From Apostichopus japonicus (taxonomy: Eukaryota; Echinodermata; Holothuroidea; Aspidochirotida; Stichopodidae): a DNA stretch of 64,000 nucleotides. How positions within the stretch are numbered: the first letter of the stretch is position 1; every line of letters begins with the position of its first letter. The notes under the pieces were generated by a model that saw nothing but the letters and a program-made list of their open reading frames with translations, was not told where the DNA came from and ran no database searches. The stretch is from contig NC_092568.1 in the NCBI RefSeq assembly GCF_037975245.1, positions 26,470,501 through 26,534,500 of the forward strand, in the 5' to 3' direction. Below are positions 25,701 to 36,300 of the stretch, one piece after another. The position numbers and the translations under genes were made by a program.

Positions 25701-27658
25701 GTACTTAAAACTCATTGTTATATATAGTAGTTCACAAACAAATGAAACTGTTTAACATTTATGCCAACTCAACATCTATGCCAACATTACAGGTGGCATT
25801 ACTGTACAATGTTGTAGTTTGCATTAAATTTGGTACATGATACCCAACCATTCAAAGACCAGACATAGAGAAGTAGTGTTATCCACTTATCCAGAGAGAT
25901 CTCGTAGGTAGGAAGACGGTTGGATGGTTTAGTTTTAAGTGACAGATAGGCAAACCCACGGCAAGTGTAATTCCCAAACCAGTGACTAGATTTCAAAGGT
26001 GGCATAGCACCGTGTAACCCTCTTCGGCTTGAATCTGATTCCCGCACTCATCAGTACATTTCTTGTAATGGCAGAATGCTTCTTCTTCTGCTCTTAATTG
26101 TCCTTTATCAACTCGTTACATCATTCCTTTCTGAATAGACTATAATTAAAATGCAAAGTTACACAATGACCAGCTTCACATATTTTTATAGGGCTTGTTC
26201 AAGGTTACCTGTTCAGACGCTTTATATAGAAACGAGTGAAACAATTGTCTTGAAATATTAAAAATGCTTAGGTAAATCATCTGAATTGACAAACTTGCAA
26301 TATATAGTTGGTAGGCAAGTGTTTGCAAGGTGGGACAACTTTCAGTACAAAAGCAACAGTTCTTTCCACAGAAGTATACCGCTCTGTTTGTCCAACTCGT
26401 TTTTTGAGTTCACATCACTAGTCGATCTTGACTTAAAACCATTTTGCCAACCTCTGTAATCTCTCCTGAGTTGAACTTATTTAATATTGAAACAACTGCC
26501 CTCCAAATTCCATCGTAGAACTATATAATCTCGGTATTCATAAAGGAAAAAAAAAGGAAACATTATCCACTTATGTTGCCGAGCAGCATGATATATGCAG
26601 CATCTGCATAGAGGCTGGACTTGATCAGAATTTTAATTAAGGACGAAAGTTGCTAGCTGACAGCTAGAGCCTTTTTGCAGACACTTCATGAAATTGAAAA
26701 TGTTTGGAGATTGACAAATGGATACTTTGAAGTGTTTTCTCTCTAAGCTTGTAAAGAGCTACTTCTGCAGTATGCAAATAACTGAAAAATATATTGAAAA
26801 GATGCAGCGAGATGAAGAAATAAAAGACGAAAGTAAAAAAAAGTGGAGGTGAGAACAAAAGAGCCAATGACTTAGGGGGATATCGATCTTGGAAAATTGT
26901 ATCCTCTCACTGCTTCATATTAGAGAGGGCAGAGAAAGGACAATTACTAGACAACTTGTGTGTTTAAGTCAGCCGAGTGGATTTTCAGTTGCAATAGCTT
27001 TGTTTTAAACATGATCGTAATTGTTCAACTTAGATCCACACCATTCCTACAAATGCTAATTAATTTGCAGAGAGGAATCAAGAGGGAGAACCTTAAATTA
27101 TCCATTGGTTAATATATATATATATATATCAGTACAGAATGAATTTGCATCCTTGAAAATCAAATTGCCTGCAAGAATTTAATTTCTTGAGCCAGTGCTG
27201 ACTGTAAAATAGACTTTATCTTCTTGTTTCTTTAGGGAACGACATGGGGCGTGGCATTCCAGGTCAAGGGAGAAGAGCAGGTTTTAGGTGCTTTGAAACA
27301 TCTAAATATGAGAGAAGTAGTAACCGGAGACTATCAACTACTCACACTAACGTTCTATGCACAAGACGGTTCAGAGCTTTCAGTTTTGGCCTATGTAGCA
27401 ACACCTTGTAACAGAAACTATCTCGGCCCTGCATCATCTGAAGATATTGCCAAGGATATAGCTTGCTCCTCGGGTCGAGCTGGACCAAATACAGAATATC
27501 TCTTCAGAATTGTTGAATTTATGCGAGAGCTCCTTCCCGAGGTAGAAGATGAACATTTGAATGAGGTTAACCAATACACTAAGGATTTCATTGAGTGCAA
27601 TAGACAACAAAGCGGGTCTCTTCATCAAATTCACCATTATAGCTTACTTAATACTTGA
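22567..27658 (+). CDS. CHAC2: ChaC-family gamma-glutamylcyclotransferase (CHAC2-like), three exons
   Basis: Joined coding parts are 22567-22755, 23812-23847 and 27236-27658, giving 215 residues. The family is known to cleave cytosolic glutathione to 5-oxoproline and Cys-Gly. Visible marks are WIFGYGSLIWK at residues 20-30 (substrate-binding loop), RRFWQG at 48-53, the family Arg-Gly step at 58-59, PGRVATLV from residue 64, the presumed catalytic Glu102 in NMREVV, YLGPAS, and NTEYLF near the C-terminal helix. Both introns are phase 0 with GT-AG ends (gtaagt, gtaggt; ttttatag, ttctttag). An in-frame stop nine bases upstream (22558-22560) bounds the start. A second Met at residue 15 would give 201 residues, nearer the roughly 184 of human CHAC2, but its context is poorer (T at -3, versus G for the first). 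The C-terminal tail is rich in Gln, His and Ser. CHAC2 is favoured over CHAC1 from length and motifs only. Confidence 0.93.
22756..23811 (+). other. ChaC intron 1 (1056 bp)
   Basis: A phase-0 GT-AG intron with acceptor tttgattttatag. On the minus strand it holds a 70-codon frame with protein-like composition (23,684-23,472) and, at about 23,636-23,654, a half copy of the 'catggaggtacatgttttt' hairpin word seen at 15,850. Confidence 0.9.
23472..23684 (-). pseudogene. antisense frame of protein-like composition, unassigned
   Basis: This 70-codon minus-strand frame lies in ChaC intron 1. It contains segments such as NPLAANQAVTTSAVRIHQVSF and AEDPNVACMGFTSTHRKYKK with no low-complexity bias. A donor-like cc|gtaagtac lies at about 23,496. 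I do not recognise the family. It could be a relic of a transposon protein or chance. Confidence 0.25.
23812..23847 (+). CDS. CHAC2: ChaC gene exon 2 (36-bp microexon)
   Basis: Twelve codons, PGRVATLVKEDQ, flanked by ttttatag and gtaggt. It encodes the conserved strand following the Arg-Gly step, and splits no codon. It is too short to be seen as an isolated frame, but family alignment requires exactly this peptide between exons 1 and 3. Confidence 0.93.
23848..27235 (+). other. ChaC intron 2 (3388 bp)
   Basis: A phase-0 intron. It contains an antisense fragment that may derive from a Merlin/ISXO2-type transposase (26,047-25,799) and a short TA run at 27,113-27,129. No other exon of the ChaC gene is needed here. 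Confidence 0.88.
25799..26047 (-). pseudogene. possible Merlin/ISXO2-like transposase fragment
   Basis: On the minus strand an 82-codon frame reads, in its middle, FGNYTCRGFAYLSLKTKPSN followed by RLPTYEISLDKWITLLLYVW. The spacing 'C-R...S...T..., then S-L-x-K-W-(x4)-L-Y-x-W' resembles the zinc-ribbon to helix junction of ISXO2-type DDE transposases (Merlin superfamily). Another frame just upstream adds a Cys-Gly pair, so the piece may be frameshifted. No catalytic DDE region is seen downstream. The assignment is from memory of the family pattern and is tentative. Confidence 0.33.
27236..27658 (+). CDS. CHAC2: ChaC gene exon 3 (coding part)
   Basis: 140 codons plus a TGA stop, starting GTTWGVAFQV after the acceptor ttctttag. 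It carries the presumed catalytic Glu (protein residue 102) and the YLGPAS and NTEYLF motifs. The last roughly 20 residues after DFIECN are low in conservation and are probably disordered. Confidence 0.94.
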   Translation, partial: GTTWGVAFQVKGEEQVLGALKHLNMREVVTGDYQLLTLTFYAQDGSELSVLAYVATPCNRNYLGPASSEDIAKDIACSSGRAGPNTEYLFRIVEFMRELLPEVEDEHLNEVNQYTKDFIECNRQQSGSLHQIHHYSLLNT

Positions 27659-28690
27659 GGCTGAAAAATATTAAAATGTCTGCATTATTGTGCCAGTTAC
27701 TGCAATGAAACCAGTATCATCTTATTCATTTTTAATGAAGTGTGATCATGTTTGAATTATTATTATTGTTTTTAAGTTACGTGTGTGATGTACCTTTCTT
27801 CCAGTTTAATTTATTCCGGTGACAACTTTGCAAGATTTTTATGTATCTTCTATTAAACAACTGTATCTGTTCTTGCGACACTAAACCATGTTTATCTTGC
27901 CTTAATCCTGGAAATACAGAGTTTTGCCTGTATCATGTTCTCCAAAGAAGTCTGTTTCCAAAAATGTTTATGTTTCTCTGCTATTGTAAACCAAAGGTGC
28001 GCATATTTATGGTATGGTAACCACCCTGTAGCATTTTCCCAGAGAGAATTTTCTAGCACCTCACTCATTATGCTACACAGTTGTTTCTTATATAAGTAAA
28101 ATTGATATTTTTTAAAGTGTTTTTTGTTTTTAATCAATTGCATTATGCTAACTTCAAAGATGCTCAGTACATTATTGGTTTCCTATTAAAGTACATTTAT
28201 AATGTTCTAAATTTTAGTGACATTATTACAGTATCTGTTTAGTTTACAAACTTCTGTATTTCAATGGTAACTGCTCCAAGCTATTATATTGTGATATGTC
28301 ACAACAGATAAGATCTGTCAAACTTTATAGAAATGTTGGTAATATTAATAATTTTAAAGAACTATAAGGACATCTGCCAGTTATAATTCAAGATTGAAGA
28401 AATGAGTATATTGAAAATGGGTTACAGCTCGAAGGAAAGGAGAAATGAGATACCTTGCCATACAGCAAAGTTATATAGTTATACCTCAAATTTTAAAAAC
28501 CCAGAATTGTTTAACCAATTCCACAAATTTTATCCTAGATTTCTATCATTTATGGGAAATCTTGCACAGGGTATTGTTCACTAATCTATTTACTGATTCA
28601 TCATGCTGTGTGTGGTAAAAAAAACTAGAGACTTATAGTAAGTTCAAAGAGTTTTATATTTAAGCAATAAAAGTTATTATTCAAGTCACA
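27659..28690 (+). other. probable 3' untranslated region of the ChaC gene
   Basis: AT-rich DNA after the stop with variant signals attaaa at 27,852 and 28,185 and the first canonical aataaa at 28,666-28,671. Which signal is used cannot be seen from the sequence. Confidence 0.55.
28666..28671 (+). terminator. candidate polyadenylation signal (ChaC gene)
   Basis: The first canonical AATAAA downstream of the ChaC stop, about 1 kb away. A second canonical copy is at 28,908-28,913. Earlier attaaa variants are possible alternatives. Confidence 0.45.
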
Positions 28691-28699
28691 ATTCCACTT

Positions 28700-31600
28700 T
28701 TGAGAGTATTTGAACATATTCAGCAATGCACAACTACCATTTTTGTGTAGGGGAAAGGGATCTTTGAGCAAATTTTGTAAAATAGGAGTTGCTTAGATGA
28801 AAAAATGGTGCTGTAGTTTGAAAGAATAATGAGATGGTCACATTTGTTGTATTAATGTTCACAAGCCTTTATTTACATCTGCAATTCCAAAAATTATATA
28901 TTTATTAAATAAACATGAAAATGTCTTCCTTCATTATTGTGTTATTAACTTATCAAATCATATCCAATATTATTACATGCATAATAACAATAACTTCAGG
29001 GCAAAGTGAGACAATGTCAAGCACAAATATTTATTGATAATTAATAACTTGCTTGTATTACAATTGGACACTTCCAGACTGAGAATGTATTTCCAATCAA
29101 GCATTCTTACCTGAGTACTGGAATATTATTAAAGCAATTAAAATAAATAGTAACCACACAAATATATACTAATGTGTGACCAATTTCCTTCTACTCTAAA
29201 ACAAAATAAAAGGAGTGCTGTGGAAATGTTTAAACAGTACTGCCCAAAATGCATATGGAAGAATTGTGCTGTTTTGAATACTAACAATTTTCAGGAAGAG
29301 CAAACATTTTGGAAACAGAAGTGAGGCTTGGGGGCTGTAAGTCGGCTCCTGAAACCTACACTCTTTTACATGCACCTCAAGACCACAAGCAAAAGTATTT
29401 AAGCCATAGCTACAAGGATGACCCTTAGGTCTACCCCATGAACCCCTTCTTCCAGAAATGTTTTGCTTGCCTCATTTTACTTTTGGCACGAGAGTGCTAG
29501 TTCACAAAGGTAGCTATACCGTTATGTATCTCTGGCTATGAGAAAATACCTTTTATCAAAAAAGTTTACACATAATGAAGGAAAGGGGGAGGGGCATGGG
29601 GGAGGATACTACAGTAATCATCTTGATCATCTCTTTCAAATTGGGCAATGATGATAGATAAATCTTGACTTTGGTGATACTTTCCTCTTATCCACTTGTC
29701 CTCAATTGTGGTTACCCACTGAGTCAATGAGAAAGCAGAGGGCCCCCACAGAATTTTTTGGGACGTGAAAAACATATATTTGTATTCACATATATTTTTT
29801 TCAATATGTGATATAACCGGGTGGTTTTCAACCGCACAGGCACGAAAAAAAATCTTTTCTCCAAAAAATTGGTAAAGATGTACCCTAAAAGTAAACTTTT
29901 AGTGCACGAATGTAGTTAAAAATAATGGAAATGATAGCACCATTTGCATCTAAGCCCTTTTCGAAAAGCAACCCCACTCCTTATACTCCTCCCCCAGGAA
30001 GGCGATCCACCGCTATATGTCTGAAAATGGGGACAGAAATTTGACTTTGCACTCCCACGCCAAGAACCTGGCTACGCCCCGGTAGGTGATACCTGCATTT
30101 CATGTCCTACGACAGTGGTTACCCAATGAGTTCATCGATCAAAGTCTGTACGACACTGCAGGACTTCCTACCAGGTTGTTTGATGTTGTACTTTCGTATT
30201 GTGAATTCCTTTGTTGGTTCAACAATATTTAGGCTTTTGCTGCCAAATTTCGCAGGTGAGACACCTTGGGAAACTCTATCTCGTCTGGGTTCTGTGGGAA
30301 TTAAAGACTTGTGAAAAGAAGCTTAACAATCGTCTGAATTCAATATCACATTGTTATGATTATAACACTATTGATATCTCTTCAATAGGTGTCTTTGCTT
30401 TGAAGCATTTCCCTCCTTTGTAGTTTTTAATTGGTGTGTGAAAAAGTCATGTCGAGCTATTTTATTGATACCTGATAAGACCAGAGAAGTGATTTAGAAA
30501 GCAAAAATGTTCAGAATGTTCCACGTATTTGGTGTACCTTCTGGCCTGATTGCTAAATTTCCAAAACAATTTCCAATCAATGCACATGATACAGCAAGGG
30601 TGGCCTGTATGAACAAAGCCTAACTTTAATGTGAAGATAATCTACTGTCATGATTTATGTACAAAATTAATCATTACCAATGCTGTCTTACCCCACCCCT
30701 TAATTCTCCCACCCCCCCAAGAAAATGAAATTTTTTTCCTTAGATATTAGAACATTGATTTTAAATCCATACACTACTTTAATGCAGTTTTTTGCAAAAA
30801 TTGTGTAACCAAATAAAACTAAATGCCAAATAAAACTAAAAAACCTTTTTATTGATGAGAGATCAGGAATTACCTCAGACATCAATGTAAGATATAACCC
30901 TTATTTTGTTTTCATCTAGTGTATTTTCATTTAAATTTGCATCAAAACATGTTTCCCTATACCTGTTTTAATACTATCAGTAGCAACAAACTATATCAAT
31001 AAAACTGAAATGTAAATAGTAAATTCCAGGCTTGCCATTACACTCATTTGAAATAGCCTAACTACCCCACTTCCACCACCCCCCCAAATGAATAAATAGA
31101 CAGATTTTTCTATTTTTAATTAGTTTTTTTTCCATTGAGCAGTGTTAATCAGATTTTTTTGTATTTTTCCAAGGTCTCAGACTAGCTTCATGGTTCGACA
31201 TATTATGTACACGTTTTAACTTTACCAAATTTGTTTTCATTTCTCTAACAAAACAAATTTACATACATTGTTATACCAAACAGTAATTACCTACATTAAC
31301 AGATCCACCTGCCTTGATGGAATGAGCTAATGATTCCTGATAATTTTCTCAATTAATTTGTTTATTTTGTGAAGTCATCACTCACTTTTTGTGAAAACAG
31401 ACAAAAGGCAGCCATACGGTCAACTGTAAGAGTAGCCTGCAACACGAAGTCTCAAATCTTTCAAGACGTGATCTTTACAATAACTTCCTCATTACCATGT
31501 TGCTTTTGTATTAAGCTGTCGGATTAATAACACCACCTACGTAGGTGTGTATCCAGGTGGGATGGGGGGGGTAAGGGGGGGGGGAGAGGTAAGGGGGAGA

Positions 31601-33020
31601 GGTTAGAATGTTACACCACATTTTAACCTCACACATACATTCCAAAGTAGTTATTAGCACAACAATGGCTTGTTGACAATGAGTAAAACCTCTTTTGAAA
31701 CCAATCAATTGTGCATTCTGCAAAGCTTTGTTTGTGGTCTAAATATGTCTCACAATTCACCAGTTGACATCTAACTGCTTCATGTTTACAATCTGTGGAG
31801 GGGGGGGGGGACCTGGACCCCCTACATGCTTCAATGTCCACAAATTTACAATCCCACCCCCGCTCCTGGTGAGGATGACACATGTTTATGCTGGTAGGGT
31901 AGATCACCTGAAATTAATACTTTAGACATGGAGGAGTCACAGTTCTATTTTCTAAAGTGCTGTATGAATAGGAACCCCTTTAACACCCCCTACCCTCACC
32001 CTCCCCCCACCACTTGTCCGTTTATATTTTGTGAGGTCAAATCTTGAATATGCTAATGTTAAAAAAAGAAAGAAGAAAAGGAAGTAGAAACATAAACAAA
32101 CAAACAGCACATTTCAGCCTATTATTGGCATATATTTCTGGTCACATCAGTTGGCAAGTTTTTCTGTAGTTTCTTTCTTATGCATGACATTGTGAAGAAA
32201 TTACAATTTCCACATAAACAGTTGAAACTACAAAAAGGTGATTAATTAATAGTTATATAATTTGCCATGTAAAAATACGAACACATCATAAACGTAAGAG
32301 CCAAGCTGTTCCTATCCTCTTACATCGTGTTTAGCTAACTCCAATTCCTTGACAAAGGTTGGCAAAGGATTTGATCTCAATTTATACTAATCTAAGTGCA
32401 CGATGCTTTTAAATAAATCACAATACACACTCAATATTTGACCTCTTGACATTCGCAGTAGCCATATTGTAATAACAAAGCCGGAAAAGAAAGAGGAATA
32501 AGAATAAGAAAAGTTGAAGTGATCACCACATGTTTTTATCCTCTTAAAATTCCTCAGCAAAAACATCCTGTGCTCAATAGACCACATGTCCATTCTACTG
32601 TACATTTGTCATGGCTCTATTTGACAATTACTCCAATGATCACTTGACTGGTGCCCCTTTTCCACTTCACGCCAGGTGAAATTCACTTTGACTGGCACAT
32701 GTTCAGGCTAATAAATCAGAACACAAGTCGATTATGCAATACTATAAAAGCTACTGATCTAGGCCCACAGATGATTACACATCTGGCAAATCATTATTTT
32801 AGTATCTTCCGACTCTCTCCTCTTTTTTATTTTTTATTACCGTTGCTGGTTCATTGCACTCTGAGTTATTACAAAGTACTTCACAGCTGGACAGCGCTTG
32901 TGTTTGCTTTGCAGAGGCCCAGGTTCATCAACATTTTATGGTACAGTTTGTGTACATTCCAATGTAAAGCAAGCAGGTAATTGTCCTGTTATTCATGAGT
33001 TATTGCAACTTACACATTAA
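28700..33020. other. intergenic between convergent genes
   Basis: AT-rich DNA with poly(G) runs at 31,575-31,584 and 31,800-31,810. The words cctggctacgcccc at 30,068-30,081 resemble the right end of a MITE, but no partner end was found. No exon is supported. Confidence 0.5.
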
Positions 33021-33028
33021 TACTTAGT

Positions 33029-33034
33029 TTTATT
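33029..33034 (-). terminator. candidate polyadenylation signal (minus-strand gene)
   Basis: TTTATT on the + strand, which is AATAAA on the minus strand, about 87 bases after the stop codon at 33,123-33,121. The spacing fits a short 3' untranslated region. Confidence 0.5.
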
Positions 33035-33120
33035 ATTTTAAGCAGACACATCAGTCATGATTGGTTCCATTCTACTTCCTCCTAAATGATACCACGGTTA
33101 AGTGGCTATGACTACCGTCT

Positions 33121-33326
33121 CTAAAGAGGAATCAGAGGTGTATCGTTTGACGGTATCTCATTCTCTGACAATGCTGGCTCCACGCAGGTCTGACCGCCGA
33201 GTATAAAGTCAAAATTGATTCTAACTTCCTGAGGAGCGAAGAGAGACTTCTCTGACATTAAGAGACGTAGGCAAATGCTGGCAGCAAATGTATACGTATG
33301 GTTGTGAATGTGACAAACTAGGATGG
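33121..33326 (-). CDS. terminal coding exon of the unrecognised minus-strand gene
   Basis: After the acceptor ctacttttttgcag the exon supplies two bases of a split codon, then 67 codons and a TAG. The peptide starts ILVCHIHNHTYTFAASICLR and contains EVRINFDFILGGQTCVEP before the C-terminal SENEIPSNDTPLIPL. Composition is that of a normal soluble protein. The sequence is noticeably less AT-rich than its flanks. An antisense + strand frame of 32 codons (33,108-33,206) is the shadow. Confidence 0.6.
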
Positions 33327-36300
33327 CTGCAAAAAAGTAGCTTGGACGATATCATTACACATTACAAAAAAGAGAGTTTGTTGAAGATTCCTTGCCAAGA
33401 ATGACCTGAGAATATTCATTTGTTGACCATCGAAGATGCATCACATTTTAAACTCTTGTTCTTTTCACCTTTAAACTAGCAACAGATTTGCAAACCAATT
33501 TGAAAGGTTGTCACTGTTCCTATTTTGTTTTTACTGACAATGAAGGAGTAAACTGAAGCTAATATCTTTAAATACTAAGTGACAATATTTCACTTGTATG
33601 CTCCCCTTCGGTTGAACTAAGTGATACCTTATCGCTTCACTATTTCTCGTGCCATTCGCCGTGATACAAAAAAACAAAGAAGGCATATCACAACTTCACG
33701 GCCAATCTACACAGAGCCATGGCTTCCTCTTCAATCAAGATGTTGAAGCATGTGAAGAATTAAGATTGTTTTACTAAGAATGTGAACTGACTCTCTCAAA
33801 GACATTTAAGACTATAAGATAGTGTGCATTCACTTACCGTAGTATAAAGAAGCATAAAAACCTTGATTAATTGCAAATGTAAAGTATGACATCTTCTGAA
33901 AATGACGTCAAGACAGTGCGATGCCAAAGTGTAAAGCGAGACTTTATCAAAACATATCGAAACCTTGATTCATTCAAACGGAGAATATATCATCTCAGCA
34001 ACGCTTTAAGAAAAGATCATGTTTTTCACCGTTGGAAGAGAACATTATATCGTTTATAAGCTATTACGTGATAAACTATTGGTGTCTCCAGACTGCTATA
34101 AACCTGTTATCATGGGTAGGATGATATATTCCTTTGCACGTGACAAGAGATTAACACTTTACCAACTTGGTATTTGCTAAACATAAACTTCCAGATTCTT
34201 TCTTCAAGATAATGACTAGCATTAATTCTTGACAGAGATATTGATGAAATTTTGGTCTTTTTAATTCAGAAAGCAGATTGCAATTTTTTTTAAAAATCCC
34301 TTACTTCGAAAGAAATGGATATTTTAGTTCAAAGATCTTACAAATTGAAATTGTGCTGTAATGGGACATTACAGCAACATTTTATCTTTACTTGCCTTCC
34401 TTTAACTTGACTGATGTCGTTCTTAATCATAACATTCTCCAGGAATGGATCATGACATCACATGGTTAAAGACTTCCTCTTACACTATTCTGTCATAATA
34501 TATATTACAATAGCAAAATGAACTAAAATTCCTTTCGTCTTATTTTGTAAATGCCTTTTCTATTTACATTAGAGGGGAAAATACCTGATTACTTTGAAAA
34601 TGTTTCGCAATTTTTCCTTCAAGAGTCCTTTCACAGAAAGGCATAAATCTAGGATATATATTTAAATATTAGCCTAGTGGTAGTCCTCCTTATGAACCAA
34701 CATTTCTATTCAAAGTTCAAACATAAACTCCACAGCTACAGGAGATAAGGGAAATTTCCGAGATTCCAGACTAAAATGACTAAATATTATTTCCATGTTC
34801 TCTATAAATAAAATGATCACATATTTGTCTATATGAGTAATGTTGTCCTCAAGAACAGCACCTTATATAAATGGGGAATTGAAAACAAACCAAGGAATGT
34901 ACCATGGACATACAAGGCAGTTATACATTCATTAGATACAACATAGGCTGTGCTATGTTTTACTCTCCGCAGGTTGTTTGGTTCCGACGGCTCCCTTCTC
35001 GGATTCTTCCACCTTCGATGATGAGGATGGCGGCGGTTCTGATTTAGCTACTGTCGCAGAGACGGCCGTGTTATTTGAGGCAGAAGATGTCGATGACAAG
35101 GATGAGGGGAGGCTAGGATCTGGTAAACCTACAAGGAAGACAACAAAGAAGATTATTGATTTTATATCAGCAGACTCATGCAGGAAGCTGGTAACACAGA
35201 TTCAGGAGTAGAGACCTTCACCCCCAGCATTCCCCCAGTCCAAAAGCAAAACTTACATACACATAAACACAGAGTGCATACATACAGAATCAACCCCTCT
35301 TTTCAACATGAGGTCAAACTAAGACCTACATCAGTGTCTTTGGTTGATGCTTTTCATTTTCTGTTTGAAATTGTATGGTTTTTACACACAAAAAATGAAA
35401 AAAAAAAAAATTTCATGATAACTGGTGTGACTTGGGTGCAGTATAAGTCACAGGTTATTTGTACAGGAACCTTCATGTTTCTGGTAATGGTAAACATATT
35501 ACCAACAGATTATTGTGTATGTGGGAGATGACAAGTTTGAATTTAATTAAACAGTTAATCACTTTTTAATTAAGAACACCAAGCGGTCATGTAACTACAT
35601 AATATGTCTTACTTAGATTGAGGAGTCTCCAATTACAAGTTTTACAAAGCTTGGTCAATTTAATTGTGCAATTAACTACAACCTAACACAGAATGCTTCC
35701 AAGTTTCATACACATTTAAGGTCACATTATATAAAATCATGGCTCACAACTAATACAACATAATTTGACTGAAATTGAAAAAAAAAAAAAAAACCTGTGG
35801 TAGATTGAGAAGGAAGAGGGCAAATGTAATAGAGAGAGTCATTGAGGGCGTTGTACAAGTATTTAACAGTTATTAGGCTATGGGTTAATTAGAAAGGAGT
35901 GCCAATGCAGTTAGGAGACAGGTAAGAGAGAAATGAAGTAAATTTTAGAAGAAAACAATTGAATTAGGTCAACCTCACAACTAATGAACTTGTTTTTTAT
36001 TACATCGACTAAAAAAAAAAATATTACAGATAGCTTAACAGAATTGATCACATAATGTTTTAAATGTAAAAGTATGAAACTATGAAATAAGCCATGAAAA
36101 ATTGCTCTTTATTCTCGCAGTGAAATCATACTTTGATTTAATAGGAGTATTTGACAGAGACATATGTTGCACCAAAGAGGTTTTCAATATGTTCTACAAT
36201 AGTTAAACATCCCACTTATCAGCAAGCAATTGTAAATCTTTTTCCCAACTTAAAACTGGATTATGTTGATAATATTACAAAATAATATAAACACATCACA

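Noticed and set aside
27418-27637. Minus-strand frames of 60-67 codons
   Set aside because: They are antisense shadows of ChaC exon 3.
30068-30081. MITE right end cctggctacgcccc
   Set aside because: The word is typical of MITE termini, but no left partner or target duplication was found.
34975-35211. + strand acidic frame as an exon of a + strand gene
   Set aside because: It has an acceptor-like site and a stop but no upstream + strand exon in phase. The minus strand has both splice sites and joins in phase to a terminal exon with a stop and AATAAA. It is kept only as an alternative.
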